This document shows, piece after piece, positions 25,425 to 35,576 of a stretch of 64,000 bases of DNA. The stretch lies in the NCBI GenBank assembly GCA_003209955.1, contig QCOD01000003.1:36833-100832 (forward strand). The letters run 5' to 3'. A program made the position numbers and the translations under genes. The notes beneath the pieces are model-generated. The model saw only the letters and a program-made list of their open reading frames with translations, had not been told where the DNA came from and did no database searches. Each line of letters opens with the position of its first letter. The first letter of the stretch is position 1. The stretch comes from OCS116 cluster bacterium AG-430-B22 (GTDB lineage: Bacteria > Pseudomonadota > Alphaproteobacteria > MED-G09).

Positions 25425-26846
25425 ATGGATAAACATGTAAATGAATCAGGACTTGAACCGAAGCAAGAAATTCAAGAGTTGGTCAGAAGATCTAGAGAAG
25501 CTCAAAAGCAAATTGAAAATTATACTCAGGAACAAGTTGATGAACTTATACGAGCAATGGTTTGGTGTGTTGCAAGGCCTGGAGTTGCAGAAGAAATCGC
25601 TCAATTTACGGTTGATGAAACACAACTAGGAAACTACGAAGGTAAATTTCTAAAAATACAGAGAAAAACCCGGGCAACTCTAATGGATATTATTGATGAA
25701 AAATCTGTTGGTATATTAGAAGAGGATAATGAAAGACAAATTATCAAAATTGCAAAACCCATGGGTGTAATTGGAGCACTTGCTCCATCTACAAATCCTG
25801 AAGCAACACCAGTTATTAAAGCCATTCATGCTGTCAAAGGAAGAAATTCAATTATTGTTGCGCCCCATCCTAGAGCAAAACTAACAAACAAGAAAATATG
25901 TGACCTTATGAGAGCGGCAATTGAAAGTTGTGGAGCACCAGCTGATTTAGTAATAGGAATTGAAATCCCATCTTTAGAACTTACCAATGAACTTATGGCC
26001 CAGTGTGATAGAGTGCTTGCTACTGGAGGCGGTGCAATGGTTAATGCAGCCTATTCAAGCGGAACACCTGCACTAGGAGTTGGAGTTGGTAATGCTGTTA
26101 TTACCGTTGATGAAACTGCTGATTTAGATGATGCAGCTGATAAAATAAAAATTTCAAAAACCCTTGATTTAGCAGCCTCATGCTCAGCTGATAATTCAGT
26201 TATTTTAGTAGAAAAGATTTACGAAGATATGCTTTCAAAACTAGAGGAAAGAGGTGGTTATTTAGCAAATTCAGAGGAAAAAGAAAAACTTCGTAATACG
26301 ATATGGGATGAAGAAGGCCATTTGAATACAGCTATTGTAGCTCAACCAGCAGAAAAAATTGCTGAAATGGCAGGGCTTGATATTCCAGAAAATACTGAAT
26401 TCATAATTGTTCCTGAAGATGGATGGGGACCGGAAAATCTGTTTTCAGGTGAAAAATTATCAGTAGTAATGGCATTATATAAAGCAAGTGATATCGATCA
26501 TGCTATTGAGCTAACTAACAATATCCAATCCTACCAGGGACAAGGACATTCTTGCGGTATTTATTCAAGTAGTGATGAAAATATAATGAAACTTGCTAAT
26601 ATTACTAAGACATCAAGAGTTATGGTAAATCAACCTCAGGCAGCATCAAATAGTGGAAACTTATGGAATGGAATGAGACAAACATTTTCATTAGGATGTG
26701 GTTCTTGGGGCGGAAATGGAACCAATAATAATATTTCCTGGAGAGATTTAATTAATGAAACATGGGTATCAAAACCATTACCTCAAACCAAAGAATTAAT
26801 TTCTGATGAAGAACTCTTCGGTGATGTTATGAATAAAATTAGTTAA
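25425..26846 (+). CDS. CoA-acylating aldehyde dehydrogenase (AdhE-N/SauS-like)
   Basis: About 473 residues. The motifs are those of the CoA-acylating aldehyde dehydrogenase branch (AdhE N-domain, PduP, SauS). These are K-P-M-G-V-I-G-A-L-A-P-S-T-N-P (about residues 117-131), K-G-R-N-S-I-I-V-A-P-H-P-R-A-K, the glycine triplet in A-T-G-G-G-A, and the nucleophile Cys in A-A-S-C-S-A-D-N. It would convert an aldehyde, NAD(P) and CoA to an acyl-CoA. The ATG at 25425 has a GAGGAGA site; the longer frame from a TTG at 25392 does not. Neighbouring valine genes do not need this chemistry, so its substrate (perhaps sulfoacetaldehyde or another short aldehyde) is uncertain. Confidence 0.85.
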   Translation: MDKHVNESGLEPKQEIQELVRRSREAQKQIENYTQEQVDELIRAMVWCVARPGVAEEIAQFTVDETQLGNYEGKFLKIQRKTRATLMDIIDEKSVGILEEDNERQIIKIAKPMGVIGALAPSTNPEATPVIKAIHAVKGRNSIIVAPHPRAKLTNKKICDLMRAAIESCGAPADLVIGIEIPSLELTNELMAQCDRVLATGGGAMVNAAYSSGTPALGVGVGNAVITVDETADLDDAADKIKISKTLDLAASCSADNSVILVEKIYEDMLSKLEERGGYLANSEEKEKLRNTIWDEEGHLNTAIVAQPAEKIAEMAGLDIPENTEFIIVPEDGWGPENLFSGEKLSVVMALYKASDIDHAIELTNNIQSYQGQGHSCGIYSSSDENIMKLANITKTSRVMVNQPQAASNSGNLWNGMRQTFSLGCGSWGGNGTNNNISWRDLINETWVSKPLPQTKELISDEELFGDVMNKIS

Positions 26847-26934
26847 TTTAATTATTTTCAAAAAGTCATTAAATTTAACTGATTTATTATAATTGAGTGA
26901 TACTTTACCTTTTATTTAGAAATGTAATAAAAAA

Positions 26935-28065
26935 ATGAAACTATCTGAAGAACAAATAGCTTTTTATGATGTTGCAAAAAATTTTGCAATTGAAAAAATG
27001 GCGCCTCATGCAGAAAAATGGGATGAAGAAAAGATCCTTCCTGTAGAAACATTGCAAGAATTAGCACAATTAGGTTTTGCTGGTATTTATGTTTCTCCTG
27101 ATTTAGGTGGATCAGGATTATCAAGGCTAGATTCAACATTAATCTTTGAAGGCCTTAGTCAGGGTTGCACATCTACAGCCGCATTTTTATCTATACATAA
27201 TATGGCAACATGGATGATAGATAATTTTGGAAGTCAGGAGTTAAAAGAACGTTTTGTTCCTGATCTTTGTTCTATGAAAAAAATAAGTTCATATTGCTTA
27301 ACTGAACCAGGCGCAGGATCAGATGCCGGTGGTTTAAGAACAAAAGCAGAAAAATCTGGCGACCATTATATTTTGAATGGAACTAAATCATTTATTTCTG
27401 GCGGAGGCTTTTCTGATGTATATGTTACAATGGTTAAAACCGATGAAAACTCTATCTCGACCCTTGTTATAGAAAAAGATAGTGAAGGCCTTTCATTTGG
27501 TGGACAAGAAAAGAAGATGGGATGGAATTCTCAACCCACAGCTCAAGTAATTTTTGAAGATTGTAAAGTTCCTGTGGAAAATATAATTGGACAAGAAGGT
27601 GATGGTTTTAAAATTGCAATGATGGGATTAGATGGAGGCAGACTTAATATTGCTGCCTGCTCTCTTGGTACAGCACAATCAGCATATGAAAGAGCTGTTC
27701 AATATGTTGGTGAAAGAGAACAATTCGGAAAAAAATTACAAGAATTTCAAGCTCTCCAATTTAAACTAGCAGATATGTGTACTGAATTAGAAGCCTCAAG
27801 GTTGATCCTAAGGGAAGCTGCAATAAAAGTTGATGATAATACATCGGATAAAACAAAAGCCGCAGCTATGGCAAAAAGATTTGTTACTGATGCAGGCTTT
27901 AACATTGTGAATGAAGCATTACAAATTCATGGAGGTTACGGTTATTTGAAAGATTATCCTCTGGAAAGAAATCTTAGGGATTTAAGAGTACATCAAATTC
28001 TTGAAGGAACTAATGAGATCATGAGAGTCATCATAGCTAGAGAAATACTCAAGGAAAATAAATGA
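26935..28065 (+). CDS. Isobutyryl-CoA-dehydrogenase-like acyl-CoA dehydrogenase
   Basis: This 376-residue acyl-CoA dehydrogenase has L-T-E-P-G-A-G-S-D-A-G, F-I-S-G-G-G (instead of the usual W-I-T-N) and the C-terminal I-L-E-G-T-N-E-I-M-R with the catalytic Glu at the medium-chain position. The F-I-S-G-G-G loop and length resemble isobutyryl-CoA dehydrogenases. It begins the valine operon with a 3-hydroxyisobutyryl-CoA hydrolase (4-base overlap) and 3-hydroxyisobutyrate dehydrogenase, which supports the assignment. A TATAAT (26888-26893) lies 42 bases upstream without a good -35 box. Confidence 0.88.
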   Translation: MKLSEEQIAFYDVAKNFAIEKMAPHAEKWDEEKILPVETLQELAQLGFAGIYVSPDLGGSGLSRLDSTLIFEGLSQGCTSTAAFLSIHNMATWMIDNFGSQELKERFVPDLCSMKKISSYCLTEPGAGSDAGGLRTKAEKSGDHYILNGTKSFISGGGFSDVYVTMVKTDENSISTLVIEKDSEGLSFGGQEKKMGWNSQPTAQVIFEDCKVPVENIIGQEGDGFKIAMMGLDGGRLNIAACSLGTAQSAYERAVQYVGEREQFGKKLQEFQALQFKLADMCTELEASRLILREAAIKVDDNTSDKTKAAAMAKRFVTDAGFNIVNEALQIHGGYGYLKDYPLERNLRDLRVHQILEGTNEIMRVIIAREILKENK

Positions 28066-29105
28066 GCGTTGAAGAAGTCTTTTTTGAAAAAAAAGGTTCT
28101 TTAGGACTTATTACACTTAATAGGCCAGACGCATTAAACGCATTAACATTAAAAATGGTCAGAGAAATTCATCCAAAACTTAAAATTTGGGAGAATGATG
28201 ATGAAGTCAAAACTGTAGCAGTCACCGCAGTTGGTGATAAAGCATTTTGTGCTGGTGGAGACATAAGAGCACTTTATGATTGGGGGAAAAGCAATGATAA
28301 AAAAGCAACTGGTTTTTATTATGAAGAATACCAACTCAATCAATTAATAAAATCATACTCTAAGCCATATGCATCATTTGTTAATGGCATTGTGATGGGT
28401 GGAGGTGTTGGTGTTTCGGTGCACGGGGCTTTTAGAGTAGCTGGAGAAAATTACTCATTTGCAATGCCTGAAACAGGGATTGGCCTATTTCCAGATGTTG
28501 GAGGAAGTTTTTTTCTATCGCGATTGAGAAATAATGTTGGTATGTATCTAGCCTTAACAGGAAGTCGCATTAAATCATCTGATGCAATTGAACTGGGTAT
28601 TGCAGAATATTACATTGAGTCAGAAAATTATGACGAAATATTTAATAAATTATCTGAGGGCTCTTCACCAACTGAAATTCTTTCATCATTTCATTCTAAT
28701 AAGATTAACTCAGATCTTAAAAATAATTTTGAAGAAATTAATAAACTTTTTTCTGGAGATAGTCTTGAAGAAATTATTAATAAATTAGAGAATGATCAAT
28801 CTGATTTTGCTCAAAAAAATCTTAGCTTATTAAAATCTAAATCCCCAACATCTCTTAAAATTACTTTTAGACAAATAAAAAATGGAGCAGAATTAGATTT
28901 TGAAGATTGTATGAGAATGGAATATAGAATGGTTTCAAAAGTAATGTCTGATAATGACTTTTATGAAGGTGTGAGAGCTCTCATAATAGATAAAGACAAT
29001 AAACCTTTATGGAAGCCAGGAAATATTGATGAAATCTCAGATGAAACAATAGATGAATTTTTCAAGAATTTAAAAAATAATGAGTTAAATTTTAATACGA
29101 GGTAA
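28062..29105 (+). CDS. 3-hydroxyisobutyryl-CoA hydrolase (crotonase fold)
   Basis: This 347-residue crotonase-fold protein is of hydrolase length rather than hydratase length (about 260). It has F-C-A-G-G-D-I-R-A-L (oxyanion), G-G-G-V-G-V-S-V-H-G and P-E-T-G-I-G-L-F-P-D-V-G-G, with the Glu and Asp typical of human HIBCH. It would release 3-hydroxyisobutyrate from its CoA ester in valine breakdown. The ATG overlaps the upstream TGA (ATGA). The next gene, the matching dehydrogenase, begins 3 bases after its stop. Confidence 0.92.
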   Translation: MSVEEVFFEKKGSLGLITLNRPDALNALTLKMVREIHPKLKIWENDDEVKTVAVTAVGDKAFCAGGDIRALYDWGKSNDKKATGFYYEEYQLNQLIKSYSKPYASFVNGIVMGGGVGVSVHGAFRVAGENYSFAMPETGIGLFPDVGGSFFLSRLRNNVGMYLALTGSRIKSSDAIELGIAEYYIESENYDEIFNKLSEGSSPTEILSSFHSNKINSDLKNNFEEINKLFSGDSLEEIINKLENDQSDFAQKNLSLLKSKSPTSLKITFRQIKNGAELDFEDCMRMEYRMVSKVMSDNDFYEGVRALIIDKDNKPLWKPGNIDEISDETIDEFFKNLKNNELNFNTR

Positions 29106-29107
29106 AG

Positions 29108-29998
29108 ATGGCAAATATAACTTTTATAGGTTTGGGAAATATGGGGCTTCCTATGGCAAAAAACCTGATTAAGGCTGGGCACATAGTTTATGGCTTCGAT
29201 CTGTCTGAGGAGCAAATGAATCAATTTATTGCTGCAGGTGGAAATAAAGAGGAAAATATACCTAGCGCATTAAAAAAATCTGATACTGCAATAACAATGC
29301 TTCCCTCAGGAAAACATGTAAAAACAATTTATATGGGTGATGATGGAATTATAAAGAATGCTGATAATAATTTACTCCTAATTGATTCATCTACAATAGA
29401 TGTTGAGACTTCGCGTGAAGTTGAAAAAGATGCAAACGAAAATAACTTAAAAATGCTTGATGCACCAGTTTCTGGAGGCGTTACTGGTGCAGAAGCAGGA
29501 ACGCTAACTTTCATGGTTGGTGGAGATACTGATGCATTTAATAAAGCAAAAGAATTTTTAGATATTATGGGCGGAAATGTTATACATGCTGGTCAAGCAG
29601 GAAATGGACAGGTAGCAAAAATAGCCAATAATATGCTTTTAGCAATATCAATGATTGGAACTTCTGAAGCATTTAATCTTGCAAAAAATTTAGGTTTAGA
29701 TGCATCTACTTTTTTTGACATTGCCTCTACGGCATCAGGTCAATGTTGGTCGATGACAAGCTATTGTCCTGTTCCTGGCCCAGTTCCAACTAGCCCAGCA
29801 AATAATGACTATAAACCTGGATTTTCTGCTGCATTGATGTTGAAAGACCTTAGATTATCACAAGAAGCATCTTCTTTTTCAAACTCAAGAACACCTTTAG
29901 GCGAAAAGGCTACTGCTATTTATGAAGAAATGGAAAAGAATGGAACTGATAATTTAGATTTCTCAGGTGTAATTAAATTACTGAATGAAGAATTATAA
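29108..29998 (+). CDS. mmsB: 3-hydroxyisobutyrate dehydrogenase
   Basis: This 296-residue beta-hydroxyacid dehydrogenase has N-terminal [12 protein letters not shown], the substrate motif [11 protein letters not shown], and [11 protein letters not shown] with the catalytic Lys. It converts 3-hydroxyisobutyrate to methylmalonate semialdehyde with NAD. It is third in the valine operon. No methylmalonate-semialdehyde dehydrogenase (mmsA) is in the window, and no enoyl-CoA hydratase for methacrylyl-CoA either, so those steps must be encoded elsewhere. Confidence 0.9.
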   Translation: MANITFIGLGNMGLPMAKNLIKAGHIVYGFDLSEEQMNQFIAAGGNKEENIPSALKKSDTAITMLPSGKHVKTIYMGDDGIIKNADNNLLLIDSSTIDVETSREVEKDANENNLKMLDAPVSGGVTGAEAGTLTFMVGGDTDAFNKAKEFLDIMGGNVIHAGQAGNGQVAKIANNMLLAISMIGTSEAFNLAKNLGLDASTFFDIASTASGQCWSMTSYCPVPGPVPTSPANNDYKPGFSAALMLKDLRLSQEASSFSNSRTPLGEKATAIYEEMEKNGTDNLDFSGVIKLLNEEL

Positions 29999-30005
29999 TT
30001 TTAAA

Positions 30006-31946
30006 ATGTCCGATAATATCAAAATACCAGTATTTGAAAATTTTAAAGATAGTGCTCATTTAACTAAAGATAAATATGAAGAAGCTTATAAATTTGCTTT
30101 GGATAATCCTGAAGCCTTTTGGGAAAAAGAAGGGAAAAGAATAAACTGGATAAACCCTTATACGATGGTCAAAGATGTGACATGGTCCAACAACGATGTA
30201 AATATTAAATGGTATTATGATGGAACCTTGAATGCGAGTTATAATTGTATCGATAGACATCTATCAGATAAATCTGATCAAATTGCTATTATTTGGGAGG
30301 GTGATGATCCAAATGAGTCAAAAAAAATTACATATAAAGAATTACACCAAAAAGTTTCTAAATTTGCAAATATGATGAAACACTTCGGTGTTCAAAAAGG
30401 TGATAGAGTTACAATATACATGCCTATGATACCTGAAGCCGCATATGCAATGTTAGCTTGTTCAAGAATTGGAGCAATTCACTCTGTTGTTTTCGGAGGA
30501 TTTTCTCCTGATGCACTTGCTGGCAGAATACTTGACTGTGATTCTAAATTCTTAATAACTGCTGATGAAGGAATAAGGGGTGGTAAAATTGTACCATTAA
30601 AAGTTAATTCGGATAAAGCTCTTGAGCAATGCCCAGATGTAAAAAATGTCTTTGTTGTTAAAAGAACTGGTGGAGACATTGAAATGAAAGAAGATAGAGA
30701 TCTTTGGTATCATGAGGCAGTTGAACTTGTTGGTGATGAATGTCCTCCTGAAGAAATGAGTGCAGAAGATCCACTTTTTATTCTTTATACTAGCGGTTCA
30801 ACAGGTAAACCCAAAGGTGTTCTTCATACAACCGGTGGTTATATAGTCTATGCATCATATACTCATGAAATAATTTTTGATTATCATGATAAGGATATTT
30901 ATTGGTGCACTGCTGATGTTGGTTGGGTTACTGGGCATTCTTATATAGTTTATGGGCCTCTAGCTAATGGAGCCACTACTCTAATGTTTGAAGGAGTACC
31001 AAATTATCCATCTAATTCAAGGTTTTGGGAAGTATGCGATAAACATAGTGTGAATATTTTTTATACTGCTCCAACAGCAATAAGAGCTCTTATGAAAGAG
31101 GGAGATGCACCAGTCAAATCAACTAGTAGAAAAAGTATACGATTACTTGGTACTGTTGGAGAACCAATTAATCCAGAAGCTTGGATGTGGTATTTTAATA
31201 TAGTGGGAGAAAAAAAATGCCCAATAGTTGATACTTGGTGGCAAACAGAAACTGGGGCAACATTAATCTCGCCCCTACCTGGTGCTACAGATTTAAAACC
31301 GGGATCAGCCTCAAAACCTCTGCCAGGCGTAAGGCCTGTCCTCCTAGACTCTGAAGGAAATATTTTAGAAGGTGAAAATGAAGGGAATTTGTGTATAGCC
31401 GATAGTTGGCCCGGACAAATGCGAACTGTTTATGGGGATCATAAAAGGTTTATTGAAACTTATTTTAGTCAATATGATGGTTACTATTTCACTGGAGATG
31501 GATGTAAAAGAGACGAAGACGGCTATTATTGGATAACTGGAAGAGTAGATGATGTTATAAATGTTTCTGGTCATAGAATGGGGACAGCTGAAGTAGAAAG
31601 CGCCCTAGTTTCTCATGAAAAAGTATCTGAAGCCGCTGTTGTAGGCTTTCCTCATGAAATCAAAGGTCAAGGAATTTATGCATATGTAACCCTTAATGCT
31701 GGAGAAAACGGTAACGAAGAAATTAGAAAAGAGTTAATAAACTGGGTTAGAAAAGAAATTGGTCCAATAGCTAGCCCAGATTTAATTCAATTTGCACCAA
31801 ATTTACCTAAAACAAGATCAGGAAAAATCATGCGTCGTATCTTAAGAAAAATCGCTGAAAATGACTATTCAGAATTAGGTGATACATCAACGCTAGCAGA
31901 ACCGATGGTAGTCGATGAATTAATAGAAAATAGACAAAATAAATAA
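30006..31946 (+). CDS. acs: Acetyl-CoA synthetase (or propionyl-CoA synthetase)
   Basis: About 646 residues, the length of Acs. Motifs include [34 protein letters not shown] and the C-terminal T-R-S-G-K-I-M-R-R whose lysine is the acetylation site of Acs. Trp in the W-W-Q-T-E-T-G segment favours acetate over longer acids. It is placed directly after mmsB. I take the ATG at 30006 (M-S-D-N) as start because it matches Acs N-termini; a longer frame from 29985 would overlap mmsB by 14 bases. Confidence 0.92.
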   Translation: MSDNIKIPVFENFKDSAHLTKDKYEEAYKFALDNPEAFWEKEGKRINWINPYTMVKDVTWSNNDVNIKWYYDGTLNASYNCIDRHLSDKSDQIAIIWEGDDPNESKKITYKELHQKVSKFANMMKHFGVQKGDRVTIYMPMIPEAAYAMLACSRIGAIHSVVFGGFSPDALAGRILDCDSKFLITADEGIRGGKIVPLKVNSDKALEQCPDVKNVFVVKRTGGDIEMKEDRDLWYHEAVELVGDECPPEEMSAEDPLFILYTSGSTGKPKGVLHTTGGYIVYASYTHEIIFDYHDKDIYWCTADVGWVTGHSYIVYGPLANGATTLMFEGVPNYPSNSRFWEVCDKHSVNIFYTAPTAIRALMKEGDAPVKSTSRKSIRLLGTVGEPINPEAWMWYFNIVGEKKCPIVDTWWQTETGATLISPLPGATDLKPGSASKPLPGVRPVLLDSEGNILEGENEGNLCIADSWPGQMRTVYGDHKRFIETYFSQYDGYYFTGDGCKRDEDGYYWITGRVDDVINVSGHRMGTAEVESALVSHEKVSEAAVVGFPHEIKGQGIYAYVTLNAGENGNEEIRKELINWVRKEIGPIASPDLIQFAPNLPKTRSGKIMRRILRKIAENDYSELGDTSTLAEPMVVDELIENRQNK

Positions 31947-31950
31947 ATTC

Positions 31951-32913
31951 ATGAAAGCAATTGTAATAGCTGATAAAAAACTCAACTGGGTGGACAACGA
32001 GGATCCAGATTGCAGGGATAATGAAGTTATTATTAAAGTTAAATCCACTGCTGTTAATAGAGCAGACCTTGCCCAAAGAGCAGGACTATACGCTGCTCCT
32101 CCTGGAGCAAGTGAAATTCTTGGACTTGAATGCAGTGGGATCATTCAAGAAATTGGGAGGGATGTTGTTAACAGAAAAGTAGGTGATGAAGTTGTTGCAT
32201 TACTTGCTGGAGGTGGATATGCAGAGTATGTTTCATGTCCCGAAGTTCAAACTCTTCCTCTTCCTAAAAATATAAACTTAAGCGATGGTGCCGCTATACC
32301 AGAAGTTTTTGCAACTTGTTGGCTGAATTTATTTATGGAAGGTAATTTAAAAAAGGGTGAAAAAGTTTTATTTCATGCTGGTGCGAGTGGAATAGGAACT
32401 GCAGGAATTCAACTTTGTAATATTTTTCAATGTGAGTCATATATAACTGCTGGAAGTGAAAAAAAAGTTGAATTCTGTATAGATCTTGGTTCTAGCGCAG
32501 GCACTGTTAGATTAGAAAATTCATTCAAAAGTTTTAAAGACCATTGCCCTTCTGGATTAGATATTATACTCGATCCTGTTGGCGCAAATTATTTTGAAGA
32601 AAACTTAAATAATTTAGCTATTGATGGAAGATTAATAATTATTGGAATTTTAGGTGGAGTTAATGGAAAGATAAATATTGGTCATCTATTAATGAAAAGA
32701 CAAAAAATTATTGGATCGACAATTAGATCAAGATCAATTGAGGTAAAAGGTAAAGTGATGAGCGCGTTACATGAAAATATTTGGGATCATTTCGAAAAAA
32801 AAACAATTAAACCTATCATTTATAAAAAATTACCTATTAGAGAGGCAGATCAAGCACATAAAATAATGGAAAATAATAATAATATTGGAAAAATTATTCT
32901 TGAAGTTTTTTAG
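31951..32913 (+). CDS. Quinone oxidoreductase, PIG3 family
   Basis: This 320-residue zinc-free MDR protein shows the PIG3/QOR pattern: N-R-A-D-L-A-Q-R-A-G-L-Y near residue 37, P-P-G-A-S-E-I-L-G-L-E, and the Rossmann motif A-G-A-S-G-I-G-T-A-G-I-Q. It reduces quinones or enones with NADPH. It begins 4 bases after acs and ends at the base before the convergent aminotransferase stop, so it is the last gene of this long plus-strand group. The physiological substrate is unknown. Confidence 0.9.
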   Translation: MKAIVIADKKLNWVDNEDPDCRDNEVIIKVKSTAVNRADLAQRAGLYAAPPGASEILGLECSGIIQEIGRDVVNRKVGDEVVALLAGGGYAEYVSCPEVQTLPLPKNINLSDGAAIPEVFATCWLNLFMEGNLKKGEKVLFHAGASGIGTAGIQLCNIFQCESYITAGSEKKVEFCIDLGSSAGTVRLENSFKSFKDHCPSGLDIILDPVGANYFEENLNNLAIDGRLIIIGILGGVNGKINIGHLLMKRQKIIGSTIRSRSIEVKGKVMSALHENIWDHFEKKTIKPIIYKKLPIREADQAHKIMENNNNIGKIILEVF

Positions 32914-34287
32914 TTATTTAACTGCCTGAAGTCCTTTATCAAGAGTATTTTCAAATCTATCAAACAACTCATGAATTTCATTTTCTTTTATAATTAGAGG
33001 CGGACAAACAGCTAATACATCTCCAATAGCTCTCAAGATTATACCTTCACTGTGTCCAACCTCAGCTAAAACAGGACCTGCACTTCCTATAGGATCAAAA
33101 GGAGCGGAAGTTTCTTTATCTTTTACTAATTCTACTGCACCCATTAAACCTACACCTCTTGCTTCTCCAACTAATTCCTTTTTTTCTAGATTTTTTAGTC
33201 TTTCTTGAAAAGCTGGTTCTAAAGATGAAACTCTTTCCATAAGACCTTCTTCTTCAAGGATTTTAATGTTTTCAAGGGCAACTGCACATGCAACAGGATG
33301 TCCAGCAGAAGTAAACCCACTTCCATAAAGATTGTTTTTAACAGTATTTTCAGCAATAGGTTCATATATTTTATCTGTCATCAGAACTACACCCATTGGT
33401 ATATAATTTGATGTAATTTGTTTTGATAAAATTATTAGATCCGGCTCTATACCATAAAGCTCACAAGCGAATCTTTTTCCCGTTCTACCAAAACCATTAA
33501 TAACTTCATCTGCAACAATCAAAATATCGTATTTCCTGCATACTTCTTGAATCTTCTTCCAATATGTTTTTGGAGGTACAATTAATCCTCCAGCACCCAT
33601 TACAGGTTCCCCAAAAAAAGCTGCAACAGTTTCTGGACCCTCTTTAATAATTAAATCCTCTAGTTCCTTTGCACATCTAGTAGCAAACTCTTCTTCAGTT
33701 TCGCCCTCTTGGCCTTCTCTCCAATAATGAGGACATCTAGTATGTAGAACCTGTTTAATTGGTAAATCAAAATCATTATGCATTAAAGGAATACCAGTAA
33801 GACTTCCTGATGCTATTGTTATTCCATGATAAGCCTTAAATCTTGATATAATTTTTTTCTTCTCAGGTCTATTCAAGGCGTTATTGTAATACCATATCAT
33901 TTTCATAGCAGAGTCATTTGCTTCAGATCCAGAATTTGTATAATGAGCATGAGTCATATTCAAACCAACAATTTCAGTTAATTTTTGCGAAAGCTGAGCA
34001 ACTGCGGGATGAGATTTATGAGTAAATGAATGATAATAAGGTAATGTTTCAAGTTGCTTCTTTGCTGCCTCTACAAGTCTTTCTTCACCAAATCCAACTG
34101 CTACTGACCATAAGCCTGCCATAGCTTCAATGTATTCGTTACCTTGATCATCCCAAACCTTTATTCCCTTACCTTTTGCAATAACCATTGGTCCCTGATT
34201 TTCAATTCTTTTAGCATTAGAATAAGGATGAAAATGATGTGCAGCATCTAAGGCTGCATATGAATTTGGTTTAATTTTATCAGTCAT
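32914..34287 (-). CDS. Class III (omega) aminotransferase, PLP-dependent
   Basis: This 457-residue fold-type I enzyme has N-S-G-S-E-A-N-D-S-A-M-K (about residues 119-130), Y-H-G for cofactor stacking, D-E-V-I-N-G-F-G-R-T-G and the PLP lysine in L-S-K-Q-I-T-S. N-terminal H-H-F-H-P-Y-S and W-S-V-A-V-G-F-G place it with amine:pyruvate aminotransferases (taurine, putrescine, beta-alanine). It would make an aldehyde from a terminal amine, which the CoA-acylating dehydrogenase at 25425 could accept; that link is only a suggestion as they are not adjacent. Ribosome site is AGAGAAAG. Confidence 0.9.
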   Translation of the reverse strand: MTDKIKPNSYAALDAAHHFHPYSNAKRIENQGPMVIAKGKGIKVWDDQGNEYIEAMAGLWSVAVGFGEERLVEAAKKQLETLPYYHSFTHKSHPAVAQLSQKLTEIVGLNMTHAHYTNSGSEANDSAMKMIWYYNNALNRPEKKKIISRFKAYHGITIASGSLTGIPLMHNDFDLPIKQVLHTRCPHYWREGQEGETEEEFATRCAKELEDLIIKEGPETVAAFFGEPVMGAGGLIVPPKTYWKKIQEVCRKYDILIVADEVINGFGRTGKRFACELYGIEPDLIILSKQITSNYIPMGVVLMTDKIYEPIAENTVKNNLYGSGFTSAGHPVACAVALENIKILEEEGLMERVSSLEPAFQERLKNLEKKELVGEARGVGLMGAVELVKDKETSAPFDPIGSAGPVLAEVGHSEGIILRAIGDVLAVCPPLIIKENEIHELFDRFENTLDKGLQAVK

Positions 34288-34311
34288 TTCTTTCTCTTAA
34301 CAAATAAAAAG

Positions 34312-34323
34312 CCTTTATAAAGG
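34312..34323. repeat. Short palindrome in the aminotransferase/CaiB divergent gap
   Basis: CCTTTATAAAGG is a perfect 12-base palindrome (nearly 18 with one G-T wobble pair), centred in the 83-base gap between divergent genes. It could be an operator or a -10 region coincidence. No clear promoter boxes flank it. Confidence 0.25.
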
Positions 34324-34370
34324 TTTAATTGCATAAATTGTAAAAAAAATTTATCATTTATTCAAAAAAA

Positions 34371-35576
34371 ATGGACTACTTATTAGAAAAAATTACAGTT
34401 ATTGATTGTGCTAGCTATATAGCTGGTCCTGCAGCAGCCACAATAATGTCTGATTTTGGGGCTAGAGTAATCAAAATAGAATCCCCAGATATTGGTGATT
34501 CCTATAGAAGTTTACTTCGTTTACCAGGTTTGCCCAAAAGCGATGAAAACTATCCATGGATATTAACGAGTCGAAATAAAGAAAGCTTAGCGTTAGACCT
34601 TAAATTTAAAGAAGCTCATGTCATTCTTCATAAATTAATAAAAAAAGCAGATATATTTATAACTAATTATCCATTTCCAATTAGGACTAAATTAAAAATA
34701 AACGCTGAGGATATATTAGAAGAAAATAAAAAACTAATATATGCATCCTTATCTCCATATGGCGAGAAAGGTGAAGAAAAGGATAAGACAGGATATGATG
34801 CAACAGCATGGTGGGCAAGGTCAGGTCTAATGCACGCAGTTCGAAATAACTCAAATTCAGAACCAAGTTCATCAACACCAGGAATGGGAGATCACCCTAC
34901 TGCGTCAGCACTCTTTGGAGCAATAATGATGGCGCTATATAAAAGAGAGATAACTGGTAAAGGCTCAGAAGTTTCGTCATCTTTAATGGCTAACGGGCTC
35001 TGGTCAAATGGCATATACAATCAAGCAGCATTATGTGGTGCAAATTTTGTAGAAAATACTGGAAGAGGAACAAAAGGAGCTTTGGCAGAAAAATATAAAT
35101 GCAAAGATGGTAGATGGTTTATTTTAGTAATGTTAAATGAAGAAAGAGAATGGCCTCTATTACTTGGATGTTTAAAAAGAGAAGATGTTAATGATGATAA
35201 ACGCTTTAATACAAGAGAAGGTCGAGCTAAAAATTCTTTGGAATTAATGAAAATTTTAGATGAAGAATTTCTCTCAAAGGATTGGGGTCAACTTAAAGAA
35301 CTTTTTGAAAAATCCGGTGTAACATTTGGGTCAATCTCTGAACCGTATGATCATATTAATGATCAACAAATATCTGATAACGAATTTTTTACTAAATTTA
35401 CTGATAAAAAAGATCTATTAACTGTTGATAGTCCAATTTTTATGAAAGATGAAAAGAAAAGAAAACCTCAAACCGCTCCTGAAATTGGAGAACACACAAG
35501 ACAAATTCTTGAAGAGTTAAATTACGATAAGAACGAAATTGATAAACTCGAAAATAAAAAAATTATCAGAACTTAA
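34371..35576 (+). CDS. CaiB/BaiF-type CoA-transferase
   Basis: This 401-residue family III CoA-transferase begins with I-D-C-A-S-Y-I-A-G-P-A-A and D-F-G-A-R-V-I-K-I-E. It has W-I-L-T-S-R-N-K-E-S-L-A-L-D-L and G-M-G-D-H-P-T-A-S-A-L, where the Asp is the catalytic residue. It moves CoA from a donor thioester to a free acid. It stands alone, divergent from the aminotransferase, and its last codons overlap the convergent rpoN by 4 bases. A second family member is at 46950-48140. Confidence 0.92.
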   Translation: MDYLLEKITVIDCASYIAGPAAATIMSDFGARVIKIESPDIGDSYRSLLRLPGLPKSDENYPWILTSRNKESLALDLKFKEAHVILHKLIKKADIFITNYPFPIRTKLKINAEDILEENKKLIYASLSPYGEKGEEKDKTGYDATAWWARSGLMHAVRNNSNSEPSSSTPGMGDHPTASALFGAIMMALYKREITGKGSEVSSSLMANGLWSNGIYNQAALCGANFVENTGRGTKGALAEKYKCKDGRWFILVMLNEEREWPLLLGCLKREDVNDDKRFNTREGRAKNSLELMKILDEEFLSKDWGQLKELFEKSGVTFGSISEPYDHINDQQISDNEFFTKFTDKKDLLTVDSPIFMKDEKKRKPQTAPEIGEHTRQILEELNYDKNEIDKLENKKIIRT

